In this document: piece after piece, positions 43,592 to 51,890 of the stretch
How positions within the stretch are numbered: the first letter of the stretch is position 1
How the letters are laid out: each line of letters starts with the position of its first letter
From: Porphyrobacter sp. CACIAM 03H1
GTDB taxonomy: Bacteria > Pseudomonadota > Alphaproteobacteria > Sphingomonadales > Sphingomonadaceae
Length of the DNA stretch: 64,000 nucleotides
Assembly: GCF_002215495.1 (NCBI RefSeq)
Contig: NZ_CP021378.1
Span: forward strand, 332,417-396,416
Direction: 5' to 3'
Notes under the pieces: generated by a model
Told to the model about the DNA's origin: nothing
Database searches by the model: none
The model's input: only the letters and a program-made list of their open reading frames with translations
Position numbers and translations under genes: made by a program

Positions 43592-44764
43592 TTGTCACAC
43601 AGGAATAGCGCACAGGCGTGGGGGGACCGGCTGCGACAGTGGTTCCCGGATCGCGAGTTCTTCATGCGCGCCGACGGGCAGGTGCGCTTCATCAAGCTTT
43701 CGGCGAAACTCCAGATGCGCGTCGCCGCCGGCGTCGTGGCGATGGCCTTCCTGTGGCTGGTCGCGCTCGCGGTGATGGCCTGGGGCCAGTATCGGGCCGA
43801 AGCCGATCTCGCCTCGCTCGCGCTCGAAAAGGCCCGCGTCGCCTCCGCCAGCGAACGGCTCGAAGCCTATGGCGGCGATCTCGACAAGGTGGTGGACGAT
43901 CTCCAGCAGCGCCAGGAGTTCCTCGAGGAAATGGCCCGGATGCTGCCCGAGGACATGGTCGCCGAGGGCGCGGCGAGCGGGACGGTCAGCGATTCCACCG
44001 CCGAAGCGAGCGAGACGGTCAAGAAGGTCAGCGCCCTCATTCCGCAGGCCCGCGGCCTCGCCGAGATCGAGGCCCGCCAGCTCGCCTTCGCCGAGCGTCT
44101 GACCCGTTTCGCCGACGCCCGCGCCCGCCGCGCCGAGGCCGCGATCCGCAAGCTCAATCTCGACCCCAAGTTCCTCAGCCGCGAAACGCAGGAAGCGATG
44201 GGCGGTCCCTTCGAGGCGATCCTTGATGCGGACGACATCGATCCGCGTTTCGAGCGGCTCGGCCTCAGCCTTGCCCGCATGGCCGTACTCGAGCGCGCGA
44301 TGGACGGCATCCCGCAGGTCGTACCCGCTCCGGTGCAGCACATCACCTCGGGCTTCGGCTACCGCCGCGATCCGATCAACGGCCATGCCGCGATGCATTC
44401 GGGCATCGACTTCCGCGGCGCGATCGGCTCGCCGATCTTCGCCGCCGCCGAGGGCCGCGTGACCTTCGCCGGGTGGAAATCGGGCTATGGCCAGGCGATC
44501 GAGATCACCCATGGTAACGGAATGTTGACCCGCTATGCGCACCTCTCGCGCATCGGGGTTCGGGTGGGGCAGGAGGTTGCTGCCGGGGCCACCATCGGCG
44601 GGCTCGGCAACACCGGGCGCTCGACGGGGCCGCACCTGCATTTCGAAGTCCGCATCAATGACCGCGCGGTCAATCCGCGCCCGTTTCTGGAGGCCGCCCC
44701 CGATGTTCTCAAGGAAGTCCGCCGAACCGGATCTGTCCAGCCCGCCGCCCGCGCGGCCCGTTAG
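43592..44764 (+). CDS. M23 family zinc metallopeptidase with N-terminal membrane anchor
   Basis: A 390-residue peptidoglycan endopeptidase, TTG start (the first ATG is at 43664). A single transmembrane segment lies at about residues 45-65 (GVVAMAFLWLVALAVMAW), then a helical, coiled-coil-like region to about 240, and an M23/LytM domain. Zinc ligands are intact: H-x3-D in MHSGIDFRG and H-x-H in GPHLHFEV, with the HGNGMLTRYAHLS strand. Its 3' end overlaps the bactofilin gene by 62 bases. Such pairs control cell shape. Confidence 0.92.
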   Translation: MSHRNSAQAWGDRLRQWFPDREFFMRADGQVRFIKLSAKLQMRVAAGVVAMAFLWLVALAVMAWGQYRAEADLASLALEKARVASASERLEAYGGDLDKVVDDLQQRQEFLEEMARMLPEDMVAEGAASGTVSDSTAEASETVKKVSALIPQARGLAEIEARQLAFAERLTRFADARARRAEAAIRKLNLDPKFLSRETQEAMGGPFEAILDADDIDPRFERLGLSLARMAVLERAMDGIPQVVPAPVQHITSGFGYRRDPINGHAAMHSGIDFRGAIGSPIFAAAEGRVTFAGWKSGYGQAIEITHGNGMLTRYAHLSRIGVRVGQEVAAGATIGGLGNTGRSTGPHLHFEVRINDRAVNPRPFLEAAPDVLKEVRRTGSVQPAARAAR

Positions 44765-45146
44765 CAGGAGCAGCACGATGGCATCGGGTTCGACCTTCTC
44801 GGTGATCGGCGCGGACGTGACGATCAAGGGCAATATCGGCGCCTCGGCCGATCTGCACATCGACGGCTCGGTCGAGGGCGACATCACCTGCGCCGCGCTG
44901 GTGCAGGGCGAGAAGAGCACGATCAACGGCGCCGTGACCGCCGAGAGCGCCCGGCTCGCGGGGCGCGTCACCGGCTCGATCACCGCGCGCGAGCTGGTGA
45001 TCCTCAAGAGCGCCCGGATCGAGGGCGATGTCCATTACGACGCCCTGACCATCGAGCAGGGTGCGGAAGTCGACGGCCGCTTCGCCCCCAACGCGCGCCA
45101 GCCGGTGAAGGCCGTGCCGAGCGCGCAGGTCGAAGCCGCGGAATAA
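44703..45146 (+). CDS. bactofilin (BacA family polymer-forming protein)
   Basis: A 147-residue cytoskeletal protein that forms nucleotide-independent filaments on the membrane. After a disordered N-terminus (SSPPPARPVSRSS) the beta-helix core runs from FSVIGADVTIKGNI through LHIDGSVEGDI, INGAVTAES, LAGRVTGSI and ILKSARIEGDV to LTIEQGAEVDGRF, with a repeating hydrophobic pattern of about six rungs. ATG 44703, within the M23 gene, has GGAGG upstream; an ATG at 44778 gives a shorter form. Confidence 0.92.
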   Translation: MFSRKSAEPDLSSPPPARPVSRSSTMASGSTFSVIGADVTIKGNIGASADLHIDGSVEGDITCAALVQGEKSTINGAVTAESARLAGRVTGSITARELVILKSARIEGDVHYDALTIEQGAEVDGRFAPNARQPVKAVPSAQVEAAE

Positions 45147-45289
45147 GTCCAGGTCAGAGCGCCTGTCCGGTCATGGGCCGGACGGCTACGGGGGTGCCGC
45201 TGTCGTCGCGGGGTCGTGCGATGGTGGTGCGATGGTCGTACCGAGGCAGTTGCCGCGCCTTTTCCCCGCATCACCGGCGCTTGCGGCCA

Positions 45290-45305
45290 TGTTTCACGTG
45301 AAACA
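45290..45305. promoter_or_regulatory. parS centromere site
   Basis: A perfect 16-bp palindrome TGTTTCACGTGAAACA, identical to the ParB-binding consensus known from Caulobacter and nearly identical to that of Bacillus. An A and T at the outer positions extend the dyad to 18 bp. It sits in the 179-bp spacer between the bactofilin and acyl-CoA ligase genes. In alphaproteobacteria such sites cluster near the replication origin. Confidence 0.9.
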
Positions 45306-45325
45306 TTCGTGGAACGGGAAGGCCT

Positions 45326-47002
45326 TCAGAGCACCTCGGCCCTGAGGGTCTTGCGGTCGAGCTTGCCGATCATCGTCTTGGGCAGGCTCTCGCGCACCAC
45401 CACCATGTCGACCCGCTCGTGCTTGCCGATGCGGGAATTGAGCCAACCCGCCAGCTCCTCGCCCGTGGCGGTCGCGCCCTCGTTGAGGGTGACATAGGCG
45501 CGCGGCACCTCGCCGCGATATTCCTCGGGCACGCCGATCACCAGCGCCTCCTTGACCGCGGGATGTTCGAGGATCACGTCCTCGACCACGCTCGGGAAGA
45601 CCTTGAACCCGCCCACCGCGATCATGTCCTTGATGCGGTCGACGATCTCGAGAAAGCCCTCGGCGTCCACCCGCGCGACGTCGCCGGTGCGCAGGTAACG
45701 CTTGCCCTCGATGGTGACGAAGGTCTCCGCGTCGGTCTCGGGCCGGTTCCAGTAGCCGCGCATCACCTGCGGGCCGTGCACCGCCAGCTCCCCCGGCTCG
45801 CCCTGCGGCGCGAGCTTCGTCGGGTCCTCCTTGTCGAGCAGAATCACCTCGGTGCCGGGCACCAGCTGACCGATCGTGCCGCGCTTGCGGGTACCCTCAT
45901 AGGGATTGGCCGAGACCACGCCTGCGCTTTCGGTGAGGCCGTAGCCCTCGCACACCCGCACCCCCGTCACCGCCTCGAACCGCTCGTGGACCGGCCCGGG
46001 CATCGGCGCCCCGCCCGAGATGCAGACCTTGAGGCTGGAGAGGTCGGTCTTGGCGAGGTCGGGATGGTCAAGGATCGCCTGGAACATCGTCGGCACGCCG
46101 GGAAAGCCGGTGCAGCGGTACCGCTCGATGGTTTCGAGCACCTGCTTGGTCTCGAAGCGCGGCACCATCGCGATCGAGGCGCCGGTGACGCAGGCGTGAT
46201 TGAGCAGCGCGGTGTTGGCAAAGACGTGGAAGAAGGGCAGCGCCCCCATGAACACCTCGCCCACCGGATCGCCGAAGGGATTGAGCGCGGCGACCTGCTG
46301 GGCGTTGACCGATAGCTGGTCATGCCCCAGCATCGCCCCCTTGGGCCGCCCGGTGGTGCCGCCGGTATATTGCAGCAGGGCGAGATCGGCGGGCGTGACG
46401 TCGACCGGCGCGGGCGCGCGGTCCGGGGTCATGTCGGCCCAGCTGCGGATCGCGGGGCCATAGGCGACCTCGGCGATCTGGCTGCGCTTCAGGAGCTTGA
46501 GCGCGAGCCCCTTGTACCACGGCAGCATCTCGGCGAGGCTGCCGACCACCAGCGTCTCCAGCGCCGACGCTTCCAGCACTTTCGACGCCGTTTTGTAGAG
46601 CTCCGGCACGTCGAGCGTCACCAGCACCTTCGTGCCGCTGTCGGCGACCTGCCAGCTCAGCTCCTCGACCGAGTAGAGCGGCGAGAAGTTCACCACCACC
46701 GCCCCCGCCATCATCGCCCCGTAATAGGCGGCGGCGTAGATCGGCACATTGGGGAGGAACAGGCCGACCCGGTCGCCCTTGACGATGCCGAGCGCCTGAA
46801 GCCCGGCGGCGAAGCTGCGCGCCTGGCTGTGGATGTGGCTGTAGGTGTAGGTCCGCCCCAGGAAGTGCAGGAACGGCGCCTGCGGGTTCTGGTGAAGCGT
46901 GCGCTCGAGCATCGCCGGAAGGCTCATCGGCGCGAACCGGCTGTCGAGCGGGACCGGGTGGTGATAGGCGGCTTCGGGGCGGGCGATGCTACTGACAGTC
47001 AT
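45326..47002 (-). CDS. long-chain fatty-acid-CoA ligase
   Basis: AMP-forming acyl-CoA synthetase of 558 residues. The P-loop motif is YTGGTTGRPKGAMLGH; ISGGAPMPGPVHERFEA, EGYGLTESAGV (A5), YLRTGDVARVDAEGFLEIVDRIKDMI (A7/A8) and LPKTMIGKLDRK (A10, catalytic Lys) are intact. It activates fatty acids for degradation or lipid synthesis. The ATG at 47002 is inside a palindrome. A terminator for trcR lies just upstream, so it has its own promoter. Confidence 0.93.
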   Translation of the reverse strand: MTVSSIARPEAAYHHPVPLDSRFAPMSLPAMLERTLHQNPQAPFLHFLGRTYTYSHIHSQARSFAAGLQALGIVKGDRVGLFLPNVPIYAAAYYGAMMAGAVVVNFSPLYSVEELSWQVADSGTKVLVTLDVPELYKTASKVLEASALETLVVGSLAEMLPWYKGLALKLLKRSQIAEVAYGPAIRSWADMTPDRAPAPVDVTPADLALLQYTGGTTGRPKGAMLGHDQLSVNAQQVAALNPFGDPVGEVFMGALPFFHVFANTALLNHACVTGASIAMVPRFETKQVLETIERYRCTGFPGVPTMFQAILDHPDLAKTDLSSLKVCISGGAPMPGPVHERFEAVTGVRVCEGYGLTESAGVVSANPYEGTRKRGTIGQLVPGTEVILLDKEDPTKLAPQGEPGELAVHGPQVMRGYWNRPETDAETFVTIEGKRYLRTGDVARVDAEGFLEIVDRIKDMIAVGGFKVFPSVVEDVILEHPAVKEALVIGVPEEYRGEVPRAYVTLNEGATATGEELAGWLNSRIGKHERVDMVVVRESLPKTMIGKLDRKTLRAEVL

Positions 47003-47008
47003 GTCAGT
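46991..47008. promoter_or_regulatory. inverted repeat spanning the acyl-CoA ligase start codon
   Basis: ACTGACA-GTCA-TGTCAGT, a 7-bp perfect inverted repeat with a 4-base centre that includes the ATG of the acyl-CoA ligase. It could be an operator for a TetR-type (FadR/PsrA-like) repressor or an RNA hairpin that hides the start. No ligand or regulator can be named. Confidence 0.45.
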
Positions 47009-47074
47009 TAGTGTGGCGCACAATGGCTTGGCGCACAAGCGAAACTCGCGGCGAATTCGCGGTAACCGCCGCTC

Positions 47075-47112
47075 CAAAAACAGCGTCGCCCCGGATCACG
47101 TCCGGGGCGACG
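47075..47112 (-). terminator. intrinsic terminator after trcR
   Basis: On the minus strand a 12-bp perfect GC-rich stem (CGTCGCCCCGGA / TCCGGGGCGACG) with a 5-base loop is followed by CTGTTTTTGG. It lies 25 bases after the trcR stop and upstream of the acyl-CoA ligase gene. Confidence 0.85.
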
Positions 47113-47137
47113 ACTTCTTCGTCAGAAGTTCAGTTTC

Positions 47138-47875
47138 TCAGATGAACCCGCTCTCGGGGTCGATCTTCTGTTCCTCGGCCTCGGCGGCGCGGCGGCGGGC
47201 AAGCCAGGCTTCGGCCTCGGCTTCCTGCGCAGCCTCGCTGGCGGCCTTGGCCTGCGCGTCACGCTCGGCGCGCAGTTCCTCGATCAGCTTCTCGCGATCG
47301 TTGCGTTCCGGCTTGCCGGCGGCGTCGGCATCCTCGGTGATCCCGGCGCGCTTGGCCGCCTTGGCGACCATCGCGTCGAGCTCGCGCTGCGAGCACAGGC
47401 CGAGCGTCACCGGATCCTTGGGCGTGATGTTCTGGATGTTCCAGTGCGAACGGTCGCGGATCGCGCCGATGGTGTTGCGGGTGGTGCCGATCAGCTTGCT
47501 GATCTGCGCGTCCGACACCTCGGGGTGGTTGCGCAGGATCCAGGCAATGCCGTCGGGCTTGTCCTGGCGCTTCGAGACGGGGGTGTAGCGCGGGCCCTTG
47601 GTGCGGGTCACCTCGACCGGGGCCTTGTGCATCTTGAGCACATAAGACGGGTCGTTCTGGCCCTTCTCGATCTCGGCCTGGGTCAGCTCGCCGGAGTGGA
47701 CGGGGTCGCGGCCGGTGTACTTGCTGCCTGCAAGGTCATCGGCCATCGCCTGCACTTCGAGGATGTGGAGGCCGCAGAACTCGGCGATCTGCTCGAAGGA
47801 CAGCGCGGTGTTGTCCACCAGCCAGGTCGCGGTGGCATGGGGCATCAGCGGCTTGGGCTGATCCTTGGTCGCCAT
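47138..47875 (-). CDS. trcR: cell cycle transcriptional regulator TrcR (DUF1013)
   Basis: A 245-residue alphaproteobacterial protein. The core holds MPHATATWLVDNTALSFEQIAEFCGLH (first helix-turn-helix-like segment), DPVHSGELTQAEI, and IAWILRNHPEVSDAQISKLIGTT (second). The C-terminal 60 residues are charged and probably coiled coil. TrcR proteins associate with RNA polymerase and affect cell-cycle genes in Caulobacter and Sinorhizobium. It is flanked by terminators on both sides, so it is monocistronic. Confidence 0.9.
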   Translation of the reverse strand: MATKDQPKPLMPHATATWLVDNTALSFEQIAEFCGLHILEVQAMADDLAGSKYTGRDPVHSGELTQAEIEKGQNDPSYVLKMHKAPVEVTRTKGPRYTPVSKRQDKPDGIAWILRNHPEVSDAQISKLIGTTRNTIGAIRDRSHWNIQNITPKDPVTLGLCSQRELDAMVAKAAKRAGITEDADAAGKPERNDREKLIEELRAERDAQAKAASEAAQEAEAEAWLARRRAAEAEEQKIDPESGFI

Positions 47876-47886
47876 GGGGAAATCTC

Positions 47887-47923
47887 CGTTGAAAATGAAA
47901 GGGCCGCCCCTTTCGGAGCGGCC
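47887..47923 (-). terminator. intrinsic terminator after the plcP-glycosyltransferase operon
   Basis: On the minus strand GGCCGCTCC-GAAA-GGGGCGGCC, a 9-bp stem with one G-T wobble and a GNRA tetraloop, followed by CTTTCATTTTC. It lies about 50 bases after the stop of the glycosyltransferase at 47974 and before the trcR start. Confidence 0.75.
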
Positions 47924-47973
47924 GTCTTGGAGTCTCAGATAGGCGAAACGGGGGGAAACGGCAAGAAATGGAT

Positions 47974-49074
47974 TCAGAAAGCGGGCATGGCCTGAAGGCT
48001 GACCGCCTCTTCCTCCTCAAGCGCCACGAGCCCCGCGAGGAACTGCCGTGTCGCGGCCTCCCACGAGTAGCTTGCCCCGTAGGCGGCGCAGGCGGCGCGG
48101 TCGCAGTAGCGGGCAGCGTCGATCGCGCGGGTGAGGTCATCGTGCAGCGCGCCAACCTTGCTCGTCACGATGTCGAGCGGCCCCGGCACCGGGAAGGCGG
48201 CGACAGGGGTGCCGCAGGCAAGCGCCTCGATCATGACGAGGCCGAAGGTGTCGGTGCGGCTCGGGAAAACGAACACGTCCGCCCCGGCATAGCAGCCCGC
48301 GAGCTCGACGCCGCTTTTCTTCCCGAGGAACAGGGCCTGCGGGAACTTCGCCTGCAGGGCCGCGCGCGCCGGGCCGTCACCCACCACCACCTTGGTGCCG
48401 GGATAGGGGCAGGCGAGGAAGGCCTCGATGTTCTTCTCCACCGCCACGCGCCCGACATAGAGCAGGATCGGCCCCTCGGCCCGCGCATATTCCGGCGGGG
48501 GCGGGGCATCGGGAGAGAAGCAGGCGAGGTCCACGCCCCGGCTCCAGTGGGTGAGCTGGGTGAGGCCCTGTTCGCGCAAGCAGGCGCGGATCGTCTCGGT
48601 CGCGACCATGATCCGCTGCGCGGGGCGGTGGAACCAGCGGATATAGGGCCAGAAGACGCTCGCCGGAAGGCCGGTGCGGCGCGCGAGGTAATCGGGGAAC
48701 TGGGTGTGGTAGGCGGTGGTGAAGGGCACCTTGCGACCGAGGCAATAGCGCCGCGCGGCAAAGCCGAGCGGGCCTTCGGTGGCGATGTGCACCGCCTCGG
48801 GCGCGATCCGGGCAAGCTGCCGCCCGACCGCGCCCGGCGCCGTCAGGGCGAGGCGGATCTCGGGATAGGTCGGCGCGGGGATGGACGGGTAGCCCTCGGG
48901 GCTGATCACCGTGACCTGGTGCCCCCAGCCGCGCAGCACCTCGCAGGTGGTCGACAGCGTGCGGACGACCCCGTTGGTCTGGGGATGCCAAGCGTCGGTT
49001 ACGATGGCGATCGAGGCCGGGACGGGTCCTCCAGGCTCGGCGCCGTCAGGAAGAATCGTCGTCAGGCGGTTCAC
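47974..49074 (-). CDS. GT4 glycosyltransferase, probable Agt-type glycolipid synthase
   Basis: A 366-residue GT-B transferase. VTDAWHPQTNGVVRTL and VISPEGYPSIPAPTYPEI open the acceptor domain; TAYHTQFPDYLARR, WSRGVDLACFSP, LYVGRVAVEKNIEAFL and SRTDTFGLVMIEALACGTPVAAFPV carry the donor site. These match alpha-mannosyltransferase-like enzymes of the MGlcD/Agt type, which glycosylate diacylglycerol. The GTG start overlaps the metallophosphoesterase stop by 4 bases (GTGA). In many marine alphaproteobacteria this pair is plcP-agt, which replaces phospholipids with glycolipids when phosphate is short. The lipid product is inferred. Confidence 0.82.
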   Translation of the reverse strand: MNRLTTILPDGAEPGGPVPASIAIVTDAWHPQTNGVVRTLSTTCEVLRGWGHQVTVISPEGYPSIPAPTYPEIRLALTAPGAVGRQLARIAPEAVHIATEGPLGFAARRYCLGRKVPFTTAYHTQFPDYLARRTGLPASVFWPYIRWFHRPAQRIMVATETIRACLREQGLTQLTHWSRGVDLACFSPDAPPPPEYARAEGPILLYVGRVAVEKNIEAFLACPYPGTKVVVGDGPARAALQAKFPQALFLGKKSGVELAGCYAGADVFVFPSRTDTFGLVMIEALACGTPVAAFPVPGPLDIVTSKVGALHDDLTRAIDAARYCDRAACAAYGASYSWEAATRQFLAGLVALEEEEAVSLQAMPAF

Positions 49075-49979
49075 GCCGCCTCCCGGGCCGGGCGCAGAGG
49101 CGCCTCGACCTCGACTGCGGCTTCCCCGTCGCGGCGCTTCATCTCTTCGGGCCAGTGCAGGATTTCCATGCGCCCGTCGTGATGCTCGACGAGGGCATTG
49201 CATCCTTCGACCCAGTCGCCATCGTTCCAGTATTCGATCGGCCTGCCGTTGTGCTGGAAGGTGCGGAATTCGGCGGTGTGGATGTGCCCGCACACCACCC
49301 CGTCGACCCCCCGTTCGCCGGCAGCGCGGGCGACGACTTCCTCGTACTTGCCGATGAACTCGACAGCGTTCTTGACCTTGTGCTTGGCCGCCTTGGAGAG
49401 CGACCAGTAGGGCTTGCCCATCCAGCGCCGCACGGTGTTCACCGCGAGATTGCACTTCATCATCAGGTGGTAGGCATGATCGCCCACGAAGGCGAGCCAG
49501 CGGTGCGAGAGCATCACCGCGTCGAACTCGTCGCCGTGCAGCACCATCAGGCGCCGCCCGTCAGCGGTGTCGTGGAAGGCGGCGCGGCGGATTTCGATCC
49601 CGCCGAAGTTGAGGCCGGTGAACTGGCGGAACATCTCGTCGTGGTTGCCGGGGATGTAGACGACCCGCGTGCCGCGCCGGGCGCGCTTCATGATGCGCCA
49701 CACGATGTCGTTGTGCGCGGCGGGCCAGTAGAACTTCTTCTTCAGCCGCCAGCCGTCGATGATGTCTCCCACGAGGTACATGGTATCGCTGTCCACGCTG
49801 TCGAGAAAGTCGATCAGCAGGTCGGCGTTGCAACCCTTGGTGCCGAGGTGCACGTCGCTGATCCAGACCGTGCGATAGGACCGCCGCGCTCGCCCCTCCG
49901 GTTCGGGGGTGCGCGGGCCGCCGAGCGGGAAGCTTGCGATGTTGTCGCTGATCAGGTCGTTGATTTCGGCACCGGTCAT
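49071..49979 (-). CDS. plcP: LpxH-like metallophosphoesterase, probable phospholipase C PlcP
   Basis: A 302-residue calcineurin-fold enzyme. The metal motifs are complete: ISDVHLGTKG (D-x-H), YLVGDIIDGW (G-D-x-x-D), YIPGNHDEMF (G-N-H-D), LHGDEFD and CGHIHTAEF (G-H-x-H). Often annotated as UDP-2,3-diacylglucosamine pyrophosphatase, but the longer length, the coupling to a diacylglycerol-type glycosyltransferase and the upstream Pho-box-like site point to PlcP, which makes diacylglycerol from phospholipid during phosphate starvation. The start is ATG 49979. Confidence is high for the fold, moderate for PlcP versus LpxH. Confidence 0.85.
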   Translation of the reverse strand: MTGAEINDLISDNIASFPLGGPRTPEPEGRARRSYRTVWISDVHLGTKGCNADLLIDFLDSVDSDTMYLVGDIIDGWRLKKKFYWPAAHNDIVWRIMKRARRGTRVVYIPGNHDEMFRQFTGLNFGGIEIRRAAFHDTADGRRLMVLHGDEFDAVMLSHRWLAFVGDHAYHLMMKCNLAVNTVRRWMGKPYWSLSKAAKHKVKNAVEFIGKYEEVVARAAGERGVDGVVCGHIHTAEFRTFQHNGRPIEYWNDGDWVEGCNALVEHHDGRMEILHWPEEMKRRDGEAAVEVEAPLRPAREAA

Positions 49980-50018
49980 GAAGATCCCTCGCGTGTGATC
50001 TCTCGCGTCCCCTCCCCC

Positions 50019-50036
50019 ATGACAGCCAAATGTTAC
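50019..50036 (-). promoter_or_regulatory. Pho-box-like PhoB site upstream of plcP
   Basis: On the minus strand the 18 bases read GTAACAT-TTGG-CTGTCAT. Against the Pho-box consensus of two CTGTCAT units 4 bases apart, the right unit is perfect and the left matches at 4 of 7 positions, the usual degree for weaker boxes. It lies about 40 bp before the plcP start codon, a position suited to activation. Confidence 0.6.
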
Positions 50037-50051
50037 AGCGGACTCACAAGC

Positions 50052-50073
50052 AAATGACGGTTTCGCGTCATTT
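50052..50073. promoter_or_regulatory. inverted repeat AAATGACG-n6-CGTCATTT
   Basis: An 8-bp perfect inverted repeat with a 6-base centre, 16 bp beyond the Pho-box-like site. Its CGTCAT half-sites resemble Pho half-boxes but in inverted order, so it could be a second regulator's operator or part of the plcP promoter. The rest of the 205-bp spacer up to 50184 shows no gene. Confidence 0.45.
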
Positions 50074-50184
50074 TCCGAACGGCAAGGGAGTCGAAGATGA
50101 CCTCATGCAACCGGTTACCGACCAGATCATGACTGCCCTGCGAGAAATAAAGGCGCCCGCACGCGGGTCTGCCGCAGCGCGGGT

Positions 50185-50811
50185 TCAGTCCATCGGGACG
50201 AACCCGGGGAGCCCCTCGATCCGCGCGATCCAGCCGGTGACGTGGCGGTAATCGCCGAGGGCGAAGCCGCCCTCGTGGGCAATATGGGTGTAGGCGAATA
50301 GCGCAATGTCGGCCAGCGTCGGGGCCGCGCCGCAGAAGAAGGCTTTGTCGGCAAGGTGCCGGTCCATCAGCGCAAGCGCCGCCTCCCCCGCCTCGCGCTT
50401 GTAGGGCAGGATGCGGCGCTGGTCATCGGAGAGGTTCGCCTCGCCCAGGATGCTCATCCAGAACCGCAGCGTCGCGACGTTGGGTTCGTGGTTGTACTGC
50501 TCGAAGAACATCCAGCGCAGCATATCGGCCTGCGCGATGCGCTCGGCCGGGATCAGCGCGGAGCCATGGGCGAGATACCAGCAGGCGGCGTTGCTTTCCG
50601 GGAGGAAGCGCGCCTCCGGGCCCTCCCCGATCTGGAGCACCGGGATGCGCCCGTTGGCGTTGATGTTCGCAAGGAAATCGGGCGTCCGCGTCTCGCCCCT
50701 CGTGATGTCGTACTGCCGGGTCGCCAGCGGCAGGCCGAGCAGCGCGGCAATGAGCTTGATCTTGTAGCAGTTCCCGCTGCGGGGATCTTCGTGGAGGGTC
50801 AGGGGGGCCAT
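50185..50811 (-). CDS. glutathione S-transferase family protein
   Basis: A 208-residue cytosolic GST. The thioredoxin-like domain opens LTLHEDPRSGNCYKIKLIAALLGLP, with Ser of RSGNC as the probable catalytic position, and holds NANGRIPVLQIG (cis-Pro) and LPESNAACWYLA (glutathione gamma-glutamyl site). The all-helical C-terminal domain includes FCGAAPTLADIALFAYTH (N-capping box). Start ATG 50811 was chosen on homology; the open frame extends further. It diverges from the GlxA-type regulator across 98 bases. Confidence 0.88.
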   Translation of the reverse strand: MAPLTLHEDPRSGNCYKIKLIAALLGLPLATRQYDITRGETRTPDFLANINANGRIPVLQIGEGPEARFLPESNAACWYLAHGSALIPAERIAQADMLRWMFFEQYNHEPNVATLRFWMSILGEANLSDDQRRILPYKREAGEAALALMDRHLADKAFFCGAAPTLADIALFAYTHIAHEGGFALGDYRHVTGWIARIEGLPGFVPMD

Positions 50812-50909
50812 GCGGTGCTCTCCGGTGGTTGTGCTCGGGACCGCTTGTTGCTTCGGGCGGGGCATCGTGACAATTGGCCGGATTGCCATTCACAAAAAGG
50901 ATTCTGCCA

Positions 50910-51890
50910 ATGCACGCGCCAGCGCCCAGTGGCCCGATGGTTGTCGCACTCGGCTTCGATGGCGCGCCGATGTTCGAACTCAGCCTGCCGGCCGAGATTT
51001 TCGGGCTTCGGCGGCCCGAATTCGGCGCGGAATGGTACCGCTTCGCCCTCGCCTCGATCGACGGTCGGCCGATCCGCACCTCGCAGGGCTGGAACCTCTC
51101 GGTCGATGGCGACATGTCTCTGATCGAAGCGGCGGACCTGATCGTCATACCGGGCTGGAAACCCGCCGACCCTTCCGTTCCCGAAAGCCTGCGCGATGCC
51201 CTGCTCGCCGCCCACGCCCGCGGCGCGCGCTTCGCCTCGATCTGCTCGGGCGCCTTCCTGCTTGCCGAGCTCGGTCTGCTCGATGGCAGGCGCGCGACGA
51301 CGCACTGGCTCCACGCGCCCCTGCTGGCGCGGCGCTATCCGCAGGTCACGGTGGCATCGGACATTCTGTACGCCGATGGCGGCACGGTGCTGACCTCGGC
51401 CGGATCGGCGGCGGGGATCGATCTTCTCCTGCATATCGTCCGGCAGGACTACGGCGTGGCGCGCGCCAATGCGGTCGCCAAGCGGCTGGTGCTTCCGGCG
51501 CAGCGCGAGGGCGACCAGCGCCAGTTCGACGATTCGATGCGCGCGCCGCAGCAGACGGACCGCCTGGCAACGCTGATGGCGCAGATCCTGTCGCGCCCCG
51601 CGGAGGCCTGGCCTGTCAGCCGTCTCGCCGCAGAGGCGGGAATGAGCCTGCGGACCTTGGCGCGGGCCTTCTCCGTCAGAGCCGGCTGCGCGCCCGGCAC
51701 CTATGTGCTGCGCGCCAGGATCGCCCGCGCGCGCGAGTTGCTCGAGACCTCGAGGCTGCCGGTGGAAAGGATCGCGGAGCTATCGGGCTTCGGGTCGGCG
51801 ACCAGCCTGCAGCAGAACTTCCGCAGACAACTGGGATGCTCGCCGACAGCCTACCGGCGCAACTTCGCGCCGGCCGAGGCTCACGCCTGA
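50910..51890 (+). CDS. GlxA-type transcriptional regulator (DJ-1/PfpI plus AraC domain)
   Basis: A 326-residue regulator. Residues 10-185 are a DJ-1/PfpI-like domain (MVVALGFDGAPMFELSLPAEIFG; the nucleophile-elbow Cys in ASICSGAFLLAELGLL). Residues 220-322 are an AraC DNA-binding domain with two helix-turn-helix units (SRLAAEAGMSLRTLARAFS; RIAELSGFGSATSLQQNFRRQLGCSPTAYRRNF). Such regulators respond to nitrogen compounds. Start ATG 50910. It overlaps the convergent oxidoreductase gene by 10 bases and may control the divergent GST gene. Confidence 0.9.
   Translation: MHAPAPSGPMVVALGFDGAPMFELSLPAEIFGLRRPEFGAEWYRFALASIDGRPIRTSQGWNLSVDGDMSLIEAADLIVIPGWKPADPSVPESLRDALLAAHARGARFASICSGAFLLAELGLLDGRRATTHWLHAPLLARRYPQVTVASDILYADGGTVLTSAGSAAGIDLLLHIVRQDYGVARANAVAKRLVLPAQREGDQRQFDDSMRAPQQTDRLATLMAQILSRPAEAWPVSRLAAEAGMSLRTLARAFSVRAGCAPGTYVLRARIARARELLETSRLPVERIAELSGFGSATSLQQNFRRQLGCSPTAYRRNFAPAEAHA

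Noticed and set aside
49071..49979. LpxH of lipid A synthesis
   Set aside because: Possible by fold, but the operon partner and Pho-box-like site fit PlcP better; retained only as an alternative.
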